Shown: positions 9,937-21,135 of the stretch, in pieces
Numbering within the stretch: position 1 is the stretch's first letter
Layout: every line of letters begins with the position of its first letter
From: an uncultured Endomicrobiia bacterium
GTDB taxonomy: Bacteria > Elusimicrobiota > Endomicrobiia > DTEH01
Direction: 5' to 3'
Assembly (NCBI GenBank): GCA_937928765.1
Contig: CALFVX010000017.1
Coordinates: forward strand, 1 to 64,000
Length of the DNA stretch: 64,000 nucleotides
The notes under the pieces: generated by a model
What the model was told of the DNA's origin: nothing
What the model saw: only the letters and a program-made list of their open reading frames with translations
Databases searched by the model: none
Translations under genes and position numbers: made by a program

Positions 9937-11384
9937 ATAATGTTTCTTTCACGATTAATTTTTTTTAAAATAAAAATTATAATTTCACCAATTAACAATC
10001 CTAAAAATATACCTATTATACTCCTTAAAATACACAAATGTATAGGAGTATGTATGTGTAAGAATGTATTAATTACTGAAACTTGACTCAGTATACTAAT
10101 ACAAAATAACATTTTTGTCCAAATAATCTTTTTATATCTTTTCATTAAATATAAAGAAAACAAAAATAAAGGTTGTGCAAAAAACATTTCTTTAAATCTA
10201 GGTCTAAACAAAATTTTTTTCTCTATAAATTCTCTAAAGCAAATCTCATATCTTAAAACAAATTCTTTTCCTATATTACCTGTTCTTAAAAAAATATATA
10301 AAAAAATAATTGCTAATACCAAAATCACAAAAATATCTCTCAACTTAACCTCATATCCTGAAATTTTTTTTAGTTCTGATTTATCAAAAATAAAAAATGG
10401 TGATAAAATTATAGGCAAGAAAAACATAATTTTTGTACCTATAATTTTTTTTTCTAAAACAATATATTCATATCCTTGCATAAATCCCCAGATAAAAATT
10501 CCTAAAGATAGCACTAAAAAATTAGTTTTTATATACACAAATTCTAGTTTTAGTTCTATTTCATTAAAAGGTATATTTTTGTAAATCATCAAGGGAACAA
10601 TTATTGCAAAAAATAACACTAAAATATTATTTATTTTACCAAATGAGATTGTATTAAAAGTCGTTATTTTAAAATTATTTCTAATAACAAAATTTTTTAG
10701 CATATCTTTTATCAAGTTAATATTTTCATCATAATTTAAATATTCTGATGGTATAATATAAATTAAATTACAATTTCTTTCAAATATTGCTTTTTTTATT
10801 TTTAATACTGCGAGGTTTTTCTGTTGAGTGAGATTTAATTCTTTATTAATGTTTAAATCTAACATGAAACTTCTTAATGCTAAAGTTTTCTCAGAAAAAA
10901 TTTTTTCTTTATTAAACTCAAAATTTAATTTTATAAAATTATTTTTTTCAATCAACAATTTTAATTCTTTGTTAGTAATTTTTTTATCTGAATTACTATT
11001 TAATTCTTTAGGCTCAAAACAGTTAATATTTATCTGAGGAGAAAATATAATTGAAAAAATTTTATCACTGTAATATTCAATAAATTCTGAAATCTGATAA
11101 AAATCATATCTTTTGTCTTTATCTATTTTTAATATAACTTCTTTGTTTAAAAAACTACTATAATTATTTAAAAAAAAATCGTAGTTTACACTGAAAAAAA
11201 TTCTATAATTTAGATCTGTTTTTATTCTTTCTATATCATTGATTGGAAAATAATCAATGTCTATAACAAAAAATTTTTCTTTTTGATGATTTTCCCACTT
11301 TATTCTTGAGATTATGTTATAAATAGATATAAAAAAAAATAAAAAAATTGTAATCGAAAAAAAAATTTTTTTTATTTTATTCAT
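9933..11384 (-). CDS. DUF5693-like multi-TM membrane protein
   Basis: Soluble N-terminal half and multi-TM C-terminal half; translationally coupled to csaB, as in known csaB-DUF5693 pairs. Confidence 0.65.
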   Translation of the reverse strand: MNKIKKIFFSITIFLFFFISIYNIISRIKWENHQKEKFFVIDIDYFPINDIERIKTDLNYRIFFSVNYDFFLNNYSSFLNKEVILKIDKDKRYDFYQISEFIEYYSDKIFSIIFSPQININCFEPKELNSNSDKKITNKELKLLIEKNNFIKLNFEFNKEKIFSEKTLALRSFMLDLNINKELNLTQQKNLAVLKIKKAIFERNCNLIYIIPSEYLNYDENINLIKDMLKNFVIRNNFKITTFNTISFGKINNILVLFFAIIVPLMIYKNIPFNEIELKLEFVYIKTNFLVLSLGIFIWGFMQGYEYIVLEKKIIGTKIMFFLPIILSPFFIFDKSELKKISGYEVKLRDIFVILVLAIIFLYIFLRTGNIGKEFVLRYEICFREFIEKKILFRPRFKEMFFAQPLFLFSLYLMKRYKKIIWTKMLFCISILSQVSVINTFLHIHTPIHLCILRSIIGIFLGLLIGEIIIFILKKINRERNII

Positions 11385-12868
11385 TTTCTGTTTCTTTTAA
11401 TAATATTTTGCTTTAAAAGATTTTCGTATATTTCAACATATTTTTTGGCAGAGACATCCCAAGAAAAATTTTTTTTCATACAGTTTATTCTTAAAATTTT
11501 AAAAATTTCTTTATTATTAAAAACTTCAATTGATTGCAAAATCTTATTATAAAATTGTTCCACTGTATATTGTTCAAAGACAAATCCACAACCTTTATTT
11601 GTTAAAACATCAAATTGTTCAACAGTATCAGCAAGACCACCTGTTTTATATACAATAGGTATTGTTGCATATCTCATAGCAATCATTTGTGATAATCCAC
11701 AAGGTTCGGAATTTGACGGCATTAGGAAAAAATCTGCTGCTGCGTATATTTTATGTCCCAAAGGATTGTTAAATTCAATGAACAATTTAAATTTATTCTT
11801 ATGTTTTATACTTATTTGTTCTAATTTTTCCTGAAGATCTTTTCTTCCTTTGCCAAGAATTACAACTTGAACTTCTTTTTCAAAAAGTAATTTTGGTAAA
11901 ACTTCTATTATTAGATCAAATCCTTTAAGAGGATCTATTCTTGAAACCATAACATATAGAGGAACTTCCTGTTTTATTTCCAACCCGCAAATTTGTTGTA
12001 GTTCTTCTTTACATAAAGATTTTTTTTCTATTTGTTTAATATTATAATTTGTTTTAATATATTTATCTGTTTCAGGATCCCATTCTTCATAATCAATACC
12101 ATTTAAAATTCCAACAAACTTTCCTTCTGAATACTTTTTTGAAAGTACACCTTCAAGCCCTCTACCTTCATTATGAGAATCACAAATTAATTTTGCATAA
12201 CTTGGTGATACAGTTGTAACAATATCAGCAAATACAATCCCTGTCTTCATAAAGTTTATCTTATTGTAGTATTCAAACTTTTCAGGTATAAAATCGTATG
12301 AAGAGAATCCTGCTAGCTCAAAAATTTTATAATCATATAGTCCCTGATATGCTATATTATGTATTGTAAAAATACTTTTTGTATGTTGAAAAAACGCATC
12401 TATAGAATATAGAGTTTTAAGATATGCAGGTATAAGTCCTGTTTGCATATCATGACAATGAATAATATCTGCTTTAAAATCCACTGCTTTTAATGTTTCA
12501 AGAACTCCTCTGCTAAAAAATATAAATCTTAAAGGGTTATCTTCATAGTCTGCTTCTGAAGTAGAATAAACTTCTTCTTTCCCAAAAAATCTATCGTTTT
12601 CTAACAGATAAAATTTTATATTCTTATTTAACTTTGACTCCCAAACTTTCCCTTCTATATACTCTTCTTTTAATGGTATTAAAACTTTTTGTTTTGTTTC
12701 TCTTAACTTAAACTTTTTTTTATCTATTTTTTTGCTATGTAATGGTATGATGACTGTTATATCAATTTTTTGTTGTTTAAGAAATTTTGGTAAACTTCCT
12801 ACTACATCTGCTAATCCACCAACTTTTACAAATGGTGAACATTCAAAACTTGCAAAAACAACTTTCAT
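11381..12868 (-). CDS. glgA: Glycogen/starch synthase (ADP-glucose type)
   Basis: N-terminal KVVFASFECSPFVKVGGLADVVGSLPK; GILNGIDYEEWDP; C-terminal PSNSEPCGLSQMIAMRYATIPIVYKTGGLADTV. Confidence 0.95.
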   Translation of the reverse strand: MKVVFASFECSPFVKVGGLADVVGSLPKFLKQQKIDITVIIPLHSKKIDKKKFKLRETKQKVLIPLKEEYIEGKVWESKLNKNIKFYLLENDRFFGKEEVYSTSEADYEDNPLRFIFFSRGVLETLKAVDFKADIIHCHDMQTGLIPAYLKTLYSIDAFFQHTKSIFTIHNIAYQGLYDYKIFELAGFSSYDFIPEKFEYYNKINFMKTGIVFADIVTTVSPSYAKLICDSHNEGRGLEGVLSKKYSEGKFVGILNGIDYEEWDPETDKYIKTNYNIKQIEKKSLCKEELQQICGLEIKQEVPLYVMVSRIDPLKGFDLIIEVLPKLLFEKEVQVVILGKGRKDLQEKLEQISIKHKNKFKLFIEFNNPLGHKIYAAADFFLMPSNSEPCGLSQMIAMRYATIPIVYKTGGLADTVEQFDVLTNKGCGFVFEQYTVEQFYNKILQSIEVFNNKEIFKILRINCMKKNFSWDVSAKKYVEIYENLLKQNIIKRNRK

Positions 12869-12892
12869 AAAAAATTCTCCTTTCTTTACTTG

Positions 12893-13891
12893 TCATCTTA
12901 TTTTAATTTCTCTTAAAAACTTCGCGTCATTTTCTGGTAAAGAAGAATTTATTGACATACCAGTGCCTATTTCAAACCCAGCTGTTTTTATTAATCTAGG
13001 CATTATAGTTATATACCAATGATAATACTCTTTACCTCTTTCATTTACTGGAACACTACGAATTACAAAATTATAATCTGGATTTTCTAATCCATAGTAA
13101 AGTTTTGATATTGTTAACTTAAGGTTTTTTGCTAAATCTGTAATTTCAGCATCGTTTATCTCTCCAAAAGATTCTGTATGTCTTCTTGGTAATATCCACA
13201 TATGAAATGGTGCTAATGCCGCATAAGGAACAAATGAGACAAAATGTCCTGTTTCTACAACAATTCTTTCCTGTAGTTTAAGTTCTTCTTCTAACATCTT
13301 ACAAAATACGCATTCTCCTGTCTCATCAAAATATCTCATTGCTTCTTCTATTCTGTATCTTATATGAAAAGGGACTACAGGAATAGCAATAAGTTGTGAA
13401 TGTGGGTGTTCAATTGATGCTCCTGCTTGTTCTCCATAATTTTTAAACACAATAATCATTTTTATTCTTCTATCTTTTTCTGCAGCAAGATATCTTTCTT
13501 TATAGACACTTATAACTTTTTCCAAATCTTTTTCAGGCATAAAAGGTATTAACATATTATGCTTGGCTGATTCTATTATAACTTCTGCGGTACCTACTCC
13601 TGTAACTTTTCTTTTTATTCCTTCCATTTTATATTCTACTGTCCCTTCTTGAAAAACTGCAGGATATTTATTAGGTATAACTCTTATCTTCCATTTTCCA
13701 TTTTCGTCATTTATAACAAAACTTTCGTAAGGTGTCATCTGTTCATTTCCTGGGCAAAACGGACATTTAGAAGAATGCTCTTCTAAAGCTTTTTTTTCTT
13801 TTATTGATTTAAAATCTTCTGGACGTTTTGCTCTTTCAGTAGAAATTACAACCCATTCTTTTGTTGCAATATTTTGTCTTATTTCTGGCAT
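12893..13891 (-). CDS. galT: Galactose-1-phosphate uridylyltransferase
   Basis: MPEIRQNIATKEWVVISTERAKRP; CPFCPGNE; IEHPHSQLIAIPVVP; FVPYAALAPFHMWILPRRH. Confidence 0.95.
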   Translation of the reverse strand: MPEIRQNIATKEWVVISTERAKRPEDFKSIKEKKALEEHSSKCPFCPGNEQMTPYESFVINDENGKWKIRVIPNKYPAVFQEGTVEYKMEGIKRKVTGVGTAEVIIESAKHNMLIPFMPEKDLEKVISVYKERYLAAEKDRRIKMIIVFKNYGEQAGASIEHPHSQLIAIPVVPFHIRYRIEEAMRYFDETGECVFCKMLEEELKLQERIVVETGHFVSFVPYAALAPFHMWILPRRHTESFGEINDAEITDLAKNLKLTISKLYYGLENPDYNFVIRSVPVNERGKEYYHWYITIMPRLIKTAGFEIGTGMSINSSLPENDAKFLREIKIR

Positions 13892-13934
13892 ATAATATTG
13901 ACCTCCTTATTTTTCAAAAATTTTGTATTAAATT

Positions 13935-14345
13935 TTACTCACCAAAAATTTTTATCCAAACTTTTCTCTGTCTTGGCCCATCAAATTCACAAAAAAATAT
14001 TCCTTGCCAGGTTCCCAGTTTTAATTTGTTGTTGGAAATAAAAACATTTATTGATGTTCCTACAATTGAAGATTTTATATGTGCATCAGAATTACCTTCT
14101 ATATGAGTGTAATATTTTTCGACCTCTGGGATTAAATCTTGAATTTTTTTCATAATATCTTCTATAACTGAAGAATCCGCATTTTCGTTAATTGTAATTG
14201 CGGCAGTTGTATGGGGTACAAAGATATGACAAATACCATCTCCAATATTTGATTCTTTTATTATCTGTGTAACTTTTGAAGTTATATCTATGAACTCAAC
14301 ACGAGATGATGAGTTAATAATTAATTCTTTTGTAAAAATCTTCAT
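13935..14345 (-). CDS. YjbQ/UPF0047 family protein
   Basis: GICHIFVPHTTAAITINENADSSV; HIEGNSDAHIKSSIVGTS; LGTWQGIFFCEFDGPRQRKVWIKI. Confidence 0.92.
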   Translation of the reverse strand: MKIFTKELIINSSSRVEFIDITSKVTQIIKESNIGDGICHIFVPHTTAAITINENADSSVIEDIMKKIQDLIPEVEKYYTHIEGNSDAHIKSSIVGTSINVFISNNKLKLGTWQGIFFCEFDGPRQRKVWIKIFGE

Positions 14346-14350
14346 TAGAT

Positions 14351-15082
14351 TTATAATAAATATTCAAGTTTTATTTTTTTTAAACTGTTAAATATATTAA
14401 GTTTTATGTTAGGGTAGTACTTTTGTAAATTTTCAACAATAACCTCGAGATATTTTCTTCGTTGAATTTTATCAGTTGTATAATATGGACATTTATTTTT
14501 CACAACAGGTAAATTTTTTAATTCTGCATATTTTTTTGTTTCTTCAGAAAAAATATATATAAGTGGGCGAATTATCACTATTTCTCCTTTAAACATTTCA
14601 ATTTTTGCTGGCATTGTAGAAATTTCTCCATGATAAAATAAATTCATCAAAAAAGTGACAATCACATCATCCAGATTATGTCCAAACGCAACTTTTTTGC
14701 AATTTAACTCTTTTGCTAAAAGAAAAATTTCTTTTCTTCTATTCCAACTACACCAAAAACAATTAAATTCTTTATCACTTTTTGGTAATGATTTTTTTAT
14801 AAAAAAATATTTTATATTAATACTCTCAAGGTGTGATTTCAAACAATTTTGAAATTCAGGATCAATAAATCCATAATCTATAGTTGTAGCAAAAATTTTA
14901 AATCTAAAAGGAAGAATTTTTTGTTTCTCTTTCAAAACATCAATTAAAACTAAACTATCTTTTCCTCCAGAAAGAGCTACAAGAACATTATCATTTTCAC
15001 CTAACATTTTATAGTCACCCAATGCTTTGCCTACTTTTTTTAATATATGTTTTATTATTTTATCATCTTTAATTTTATTCAT
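14351..15082 (-). CDS. TtcA-like tRNA thiolase (PP-loop, Fe-S)
   Basis: PP-loop VALSGGKDSLVLIDVL; CFWCSW; FGHNLDDVIVTFLMNLFYHGEISTMPAK; KNKCPY. Confidence 0.85.
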   Translation of the reverse strand: MNKIKDDKIIKHILKKVGKALGDYKMLGENDNVLVALSGGKDSLVLIDVLKEKQKILPFRFKIFATTIDYGFIDPEFQNCLKSHLESINIKYFFIKKSLPKSDKEFNCFWCSWNRRKEIFLLAKELNCKKVAFGHNLDDVIVTFLMNLFYHGEISTMPAKIEMFKGEIVIIRPLIYIFSEETKKYAELKNLPVVKNKCPYYTTDKIQRRKYLEVIVENLQKYYPNIKLNIFNSLKKIKLEYLL

Positions 15083-15115
15083 AATTTTATATTTATAAAA
15101 AATAATACCTTATAG

Positions 15116-16447
<1,332 letters not shown>

Positions 16448-16473
16448 AATATTATATTTCTAACCTAATAAAT

Positions 16474-18603
16474 ATGAAAAATATTCGCTTGCCATTTTTT
16501 TTAAAATTTATTTTGATATTTATATCTTTATCCACTACTCCTCTTATAATTGTGAGTTTTCAATCTAACAAAATTTTAAAACCTGCTTTAAGAACAATTT
16601 ATTTAGAATTACATACAAAAACTATTACTAATATCGCTACAAAAATAAATACCTATTTTGAAACACTATATAGTATTTTGCCTTTTATAGAAGAAGTTAT
16701 CTCTAAACCAGATATTCCCTGGGATAATAAACAAAGAATACTTGAAACTTTAATTAATATGAACAAAAATATCGTCTCCATCTCAATTTTAGATATAAAT
16801 GGAAAAGAAAAAATAAAAATATATAATCCTAACATAATCGTTCAACCTTTGTTGGAAAATTTAAGTAATAACAAATATTTTAAGAATTTAAAAAATTCCA
16901 ACCTTAACACTATTTTAAGCAAACCTTACTTTTATGAAAATAGTTTTATGATAGAAAGTTTTTATAAAAAACCAAATTTTTATATCCGGATATGTTTATC
17001 TTTAAATTCTTTATTTGAACAATTACAAGAGACAAAAGTTGGCAATACTGGTTTTATATTTATTTCTGATATAGAAGAAGATTCTATAATATTTACAAAT
17101 TATAATTCTACTATAAAAAATAAAGATCAAATTTTACCACAATCAATTAATCAACTTGCCAAACAATCAGTTTCTATTGGATCTAAAGAATTTTACCTCA
17201 ACAATACAGGATATATCGCCTCATATATATCACTGCCTTTAATTAATTGGATTATTTTTTTAAGACAACAACAACAAGAGGCATATTTTACAAGTAATAT
17301 TTTAACAAAACAAACAACGAGATTGATCTTAGTTTTGATTTTTATTTCTTCCTTAGTTTCTTTTTTGATAGCAACTGGTATTTCTAAACCAATATTAAAA
17401 ATCATAAATGCTGCAAAAACTGTAGCTTCTGGAAATTTTAATGTAAAAATAAACATAAAAACTTTTGACGAATTAGAAATTTTAGGTGAAACATTTAACT
17501 ATATGGCAAAAAAACTTAACGAATATGCAGAAATACAACTTGATAAACTTATTGCTGAAAAAACTAAGACCGAAGCTATTATTTTTTCAATCAATGACGG
17601 TATTATATTGACAAATTATAACGCAGAGATTTTATTAATTAATAACAAAGCAAAAGAAATTCTTGGATTACAAGAGAAAGAAAATTTATTAAATTTAAAT
17701 ATTTTCAATTTATTAGATGAAAGAATAAAACTTATTCTTGAATCCGCAATAAACGAACCTAACAAAATTTTTGAACTAAATCTAACAGATGAGAATTCCT
17801 CAAAGTATTATCAAACAATATCAATTCCTGTTGTTACACCAAAGAAAAAAGAAAAAATAGGTGTTGTAACAGTGCTACATGATATTACTTTAGAAAAAGA
17901 AATTGATAAAATGAAAGAGGATTTTCTACATTCTATAACTCACGATTTAAGAAACCCAATGACATCTTTACGTGGGTTTATAAAATTTTTATACGATGGT
18001 GTTGGTGGTCCTATAAATGAACAACAGAAAAAAATGTTAGAGACAATGGACAGAGCATCGTTTAAATTATTAAATATGATAAACGATATCTTAGATATTG
18101 CAAAACTTGAAGCAGGTAAATTAGAATTAAATCTTGAAAAAATAAGTTTAATACAAATTATAAATTCTGTGAAAGAATTGTTGCATCCTCAATATACAAG
18201 GAAAAATATAAAATTAATGTTCGACATACAACAAAATAAAGATATTGTTATATATGCTGACGATAAATTATTAGAACGTGTGTATATTAATCTTATTGGT
18301 AACGCAATAAAATTTACTCCTGAAGGAGGAGAAATTACTGTTGGTGTAGAAGAAAATGAATTTTCAGTAATAAGCTATGTAAAAGATACGGGTGAAGGAG
18401 TACCGAAAGAATATCTGGATAAAATTTTTGAAAAATTTTCCCAAGTAAAAGCTAAAAGCAGAGGTGGTACTGGTTTAGGTCTTACAATTTGTAAATATAT
18501 AATTGAAGCACATAAAGGTAAAATATGGGTAGAATCAGAGTTGGGCAAGGGATCAAAATTTTCTTTTGAACTACCAAAAATTGTTAGAGTTGAAAATTTA
18601 TGA
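16474..18603 (+). CDS. Membrane sensor histidine kinase (Cache-like sensor, HAMP, PAS, HisKA, HATPase)
   Basis: DFLHSITHDLRNPMTSLRGFIKFL; NLIGNAIKFTPEGG; DTGEGVPKEYLDKIFEKFSQVKAKSRGGTGLGLTICKYI. Confidence 0.95.
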   Translation: MKNIRLPFFLKFILIFISLSTTPLIIVSFQSNKILKPALRTIYLELHTKTITNIATKINTYFETLYSILPFIEEVISKPDIPWDNKQRILETLINMNKNIVSISILDINGKEKIKIYNPNIIVQPLLENLSNNKYFKNLKNSNLNTILSKPYFYENSFMIESFYKKPNFYIRICLSLNSLFEQLQETKVGNTGFIFISDIEEDSIIFTNYNSTIKNKDQILPQSINQLAKQSVSIGSKEFYLNNTGYIASYISLPLINWIIFLRQQQQEAYFTSNILTKQTTRLILVLIFISSLVSFLIATGISKPILKIINAAKTVASGNFNVKINIKTFDELEILGETFNYMAKKLNEYAEIQLDKLIAEKTKTEAIIFSINDGIILTNYNAEILLINNKAKEILGLQEKENLLNLNIFNLLDERIKLILESAINEPNKIFELNLTDENSSKYYQTISIPVVTPKKKEKIGVVTVLHDITLEKEIDKMKEDFLHSITHDLRNPMTSLRGFIKFLYDGVGGPINEQQKKMLETMDRASFKLLNMINDILDIAKLEAGKLELNLEKISLIQIINSVKELLHPQYTRKNIKLMFDIQQNKDIVIYADDKLLERVYINLIGNAIKFTPEGGEITVGVEENEFSVISYVKDTGEGVPKEYLDKIFEKFSQVKAKSRGGTGLGLTICKYIIEAHKGKIWVESELGKGSKFSFELPKIVRVENL

Positions 18604-20180
18604 AAAAATTGAAAAATTTTGCTATATGTTTTTTAATATTATTAATTTTTAAAAATTTAGCTTATTCACAACAATTACTTAAAATTCAAGAATCAAAGGA
18701 AGAAGAGATATTATTACAAGAAATTGAAGTTAAAGAAGGTCAAACATTGTCTTTTATTGCAAATTATTATTTAAAAGATTCGAAAAGATGGCCTGAAATT
18801 TTAAAATACAACAAACTTTCTACAAGCGATATCTATGCTCCACTACCTGGAATGAAACTTAAAATTCCAATTATCTTAGTTAAAGAAAAATTCCGTCCTG
18901 CTTATCTTATATATATATTAAACAAAGTGCAATATAGAAAAAAAGGAAGTGTTGATTGGAAAGATGCTACTATAAACTTAGAATTATACAATGACGACTC
19001 TATCACTACACATGAAAATTCTCGTGCTAATATAAAATTCTATTCAGGAGAAATTTTATTAATTGACGAAAATTCTTTTATAACAATTCGTCCAGAACTA
19101 AAACAAGAAGAGGTAACTTTGCTTAAAGGAGGTATCCGTGCAACAAAAGCTAAAGTTATTACTGAAAATGCAGAAATTTTACCTAAAATTGATCCTAAAA
19201 CACCAAAAACAGATTTTAGAACAAAAATTCGCGAAGAGGATAAAACAACATTGGTTGAAGTATACGAAGGAGCAGTAGATGTAACAGCACAAGGAAAAAC
19301 TGTATATGTTCCAAAAGGATTTGGTACAGAAGTAAAACCTTTTTCTTCGCCATCTTTACCAAAATTATTACCACCTACTCCTGAATTAAATTTAAAATCT
19401 GAAAATATAAAACTAACCACTGAAAACGAAATCGTTTTAACAAAAAATATGTCAAATTTATCTTTACAATTTATTGAACCTAAAATAGAAACATTACCTT
19501 CTATGTTTAAAATCTCTACTGAATCTAAACCTATTGTAGAAAAAAAACAACAAACAAAAGTTTTAGGTAATATTATAAAAAAATATCGTTTACAAATTGC
19601 AAAAGACATTGAATTCAAAAAAATATTATATGAAGAAATAAAAGAAATTAATCCACAAAATATTGTTAATTTTGATGTAAAGTCCTTGAATTTACCTGAT
19701 GGGAAATATTACTACAAACTTTCTTATATTGACGAATTAGGGTTTGAAAATCCCACTAAAACGCAGACTTTTATTATCGATGCAACTCCACCATTTATCA
19801 AATTAGATCTTCCAGAAACAGAAATAAAGACAGACCAAGAGCTTATAAATATCAAAGGAGAAACAGAACCAAAATCTATACTTAAATTAAACGATAGAAA
19901 TGTTCAAGTTGAAGAAGATGGTAAATTTTCAGTTGCTGTATTGTTAAAACCTGGTAAAAACGAATTAAAATTTGTTGCAAAAGATTATTGTGGAAATGAA
20001 ACAATTATCACATACAATGTTGAAAGAGTAAAAGAATTAACAAAAGAAGAAAAAAATATTTTAAAATTTTCTGCTGAACCAAAAAATACTCAACAAAAAG
20101 AACCTTTTTTAGGCAAGATTACTGCATTTTTAATCTCTAGCGGAATTATTATATTAGTTGTTATGTTTTTTGTTAAATAA
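18600..20180 (+). CDS. LysM + FecR-domain protein with C-terminal TM anchor
   Basis: LysM (EVKEGQTLSFIANYYLKDSKRWPEILKYN), FecR-like region (ENSFITIRPELKQEEVTLLKGGIRAT...YEGAVDVTAQGKTVYVPKGFGTEV), Ig-like repeats, C-terminal FLISSGIIILVVMFFVK. Confidence 0.75.
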   Translation: MKKLKNFAICFLILLIFKNLAYSQQLLKIQESKEEEILLQEIEVKEGQTLSFIANYYLKDSKRWPEILKYNKLSTSDIYAPLPGMKLKIPIILVKEKFRPAYLIYILNKVQYRKKGSVDWKDATINLELYNDDSITTHENSRANIKFYSGEILLIDENSFITIRPELKQEEVTLLKGGIRATKAKVITENAEILPKIDPKTPKTDFRTKIREEDKTTLVEVYEGAVDVTAQGKTVYVPKGFGTEVKPFSSPSLPKLLPPTPELNLKSENIKLTTENEIVLTKNMSNLSLQFIEPKIETLPSMFKISTESKPIVEKKQQTKVLGNIIKKYRLQIAKDIEFKKILYEEIKEINPQNIVNFDVKSLNLPDGKYYYKLSYIDELGFENPTKTQTFIIDATPPFIKLDLPETEIKTDQELINIKGETEPKSILKLNDRNVQVEEDGKFSVAVLLKPGKNELKFVAKDYCGNETIITYNVERVKELTKEEKNILKFSAEPKNTQQKEPFLGKITAFLISSGIIILVVMFFVK

Positions 20181-20183
20181 TTT

Positions 20184-21107
20184 TTATCCCCAAACAACAA
20201 CATTATTAGTTGTTTCCTTGCATTTTTCTTTTGCTAAATTTAAAAGTTCATTTAAGTAAGTCAATAATTCTCCGTGATGATTAAACTTTCCTTTAGGAAC
20301 TTTTGCTACTGCTACAGCAAGGTTTATCAAACTTGATTTTTCTTCACTTCCATCTGGTAATAAATAAGTAAAATATCCTCTATCTATTGTTTCTTTATCA
20401 AATATTTTATTAATCAAATTTTTGAACAAAATCATAACATTTTCTATAATTATTCCAATATCTTCATCTATATAAGAAATTACTGTAAATCTGCTAGCAT
20501 GAATATGATAAAAAGAATCTTTTTTTGTTCCTAAATTTGTAACTGTTGACCTTATAATACCAGAGAAAAGCTTTAAAAGGTTATCGCCATTTTGAAATCC
20601 GTATTTTAAATTATAAGGTTTGAAATTAAGAATATCAAAATATATAATATTAAAATCTTTAGAAGAATTTATTAAATTTATAATTTGTTTCTCAAAAATA
20701 TTTTCTCCTGGAAGTTTTGTTAGTAAATTTACATTATCATAATATTTTTTTAACAAGTTCTCTACCCATGCAACAATTTCATATGGTTCTATGGGTTTTA
20801 CTAAATATTCATCTGCACCAAGTTTAAGTCCTGTGAGTTTATCTTTTGGTTGAGATAAAGAAGTTAACATTATCACAGGAATTAAACAAGTTTCTGGATC
20901 ATTCCTTATTTCTGTAACAACTTCAAATCCATTCATTTCTGGCATCATCACATCAAGTATAATTATATCGGGAACAACTTGTTTTATTTTATTCAACGCT
21001 TCTCTACCATCATATACCTGATAAACTTCATATCCAGCAGATCCAAAAGTAAATTTTGCTAAATCTTGAAATTCTAAATCGTCATCTACAACAAGTATTT
21101 TTGCCAT
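20184..21107 (-). CDS. Response regulator with degenerate GGDEF-like output domain
   Basis: Receiver MAKILVVDDDLEFQDL...DIIILDVMMPEMNGFEVV...PVIMLTSL...GADEYLVKP; GGDEF-fold landmarks LTKLPGENIF, YFDILNFKPYNLKYGFQNGDNLL with HASR at the GGDEF position. Confidence 0.88.
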   Translation of the reverse strand: MAKILVVDDDLEFQDLAKFTFGSAGYEVYQVYDGREALNKIKQVVPDIIILDVMMPEMNGFEVVTEIRNDPETCLIPVIMLTSLSQPKDKLTGLKLGADEYLVKPIEPYEIVAWVENLLKKYYDNVNLLTKLPGENIFEKQIINLINSSKDFNIIYFDILNFKPYNLKYGFQNGDNLLKLFSGIIRSTVTNLGTKKDSFYHIHASRFTVISYIDEDIGIIIENVMILFKNLINKIFDKETIDRGYFTYLLPDGSEEKSSLINLAVAVAKVPKGKFNHHGELLTYLNELLNLAKEKCKETTNNVVVWG

Positions 21108-21135
21108 ATAGACAACTTAATATAAAAAAATTTTA

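Noticed and set aside
19040-19618. 192-codon minus-strand ORF
   Set aside because: Fully antisense to the well-supported LysM/FecR gene; low-complexity, no recognisable domain.
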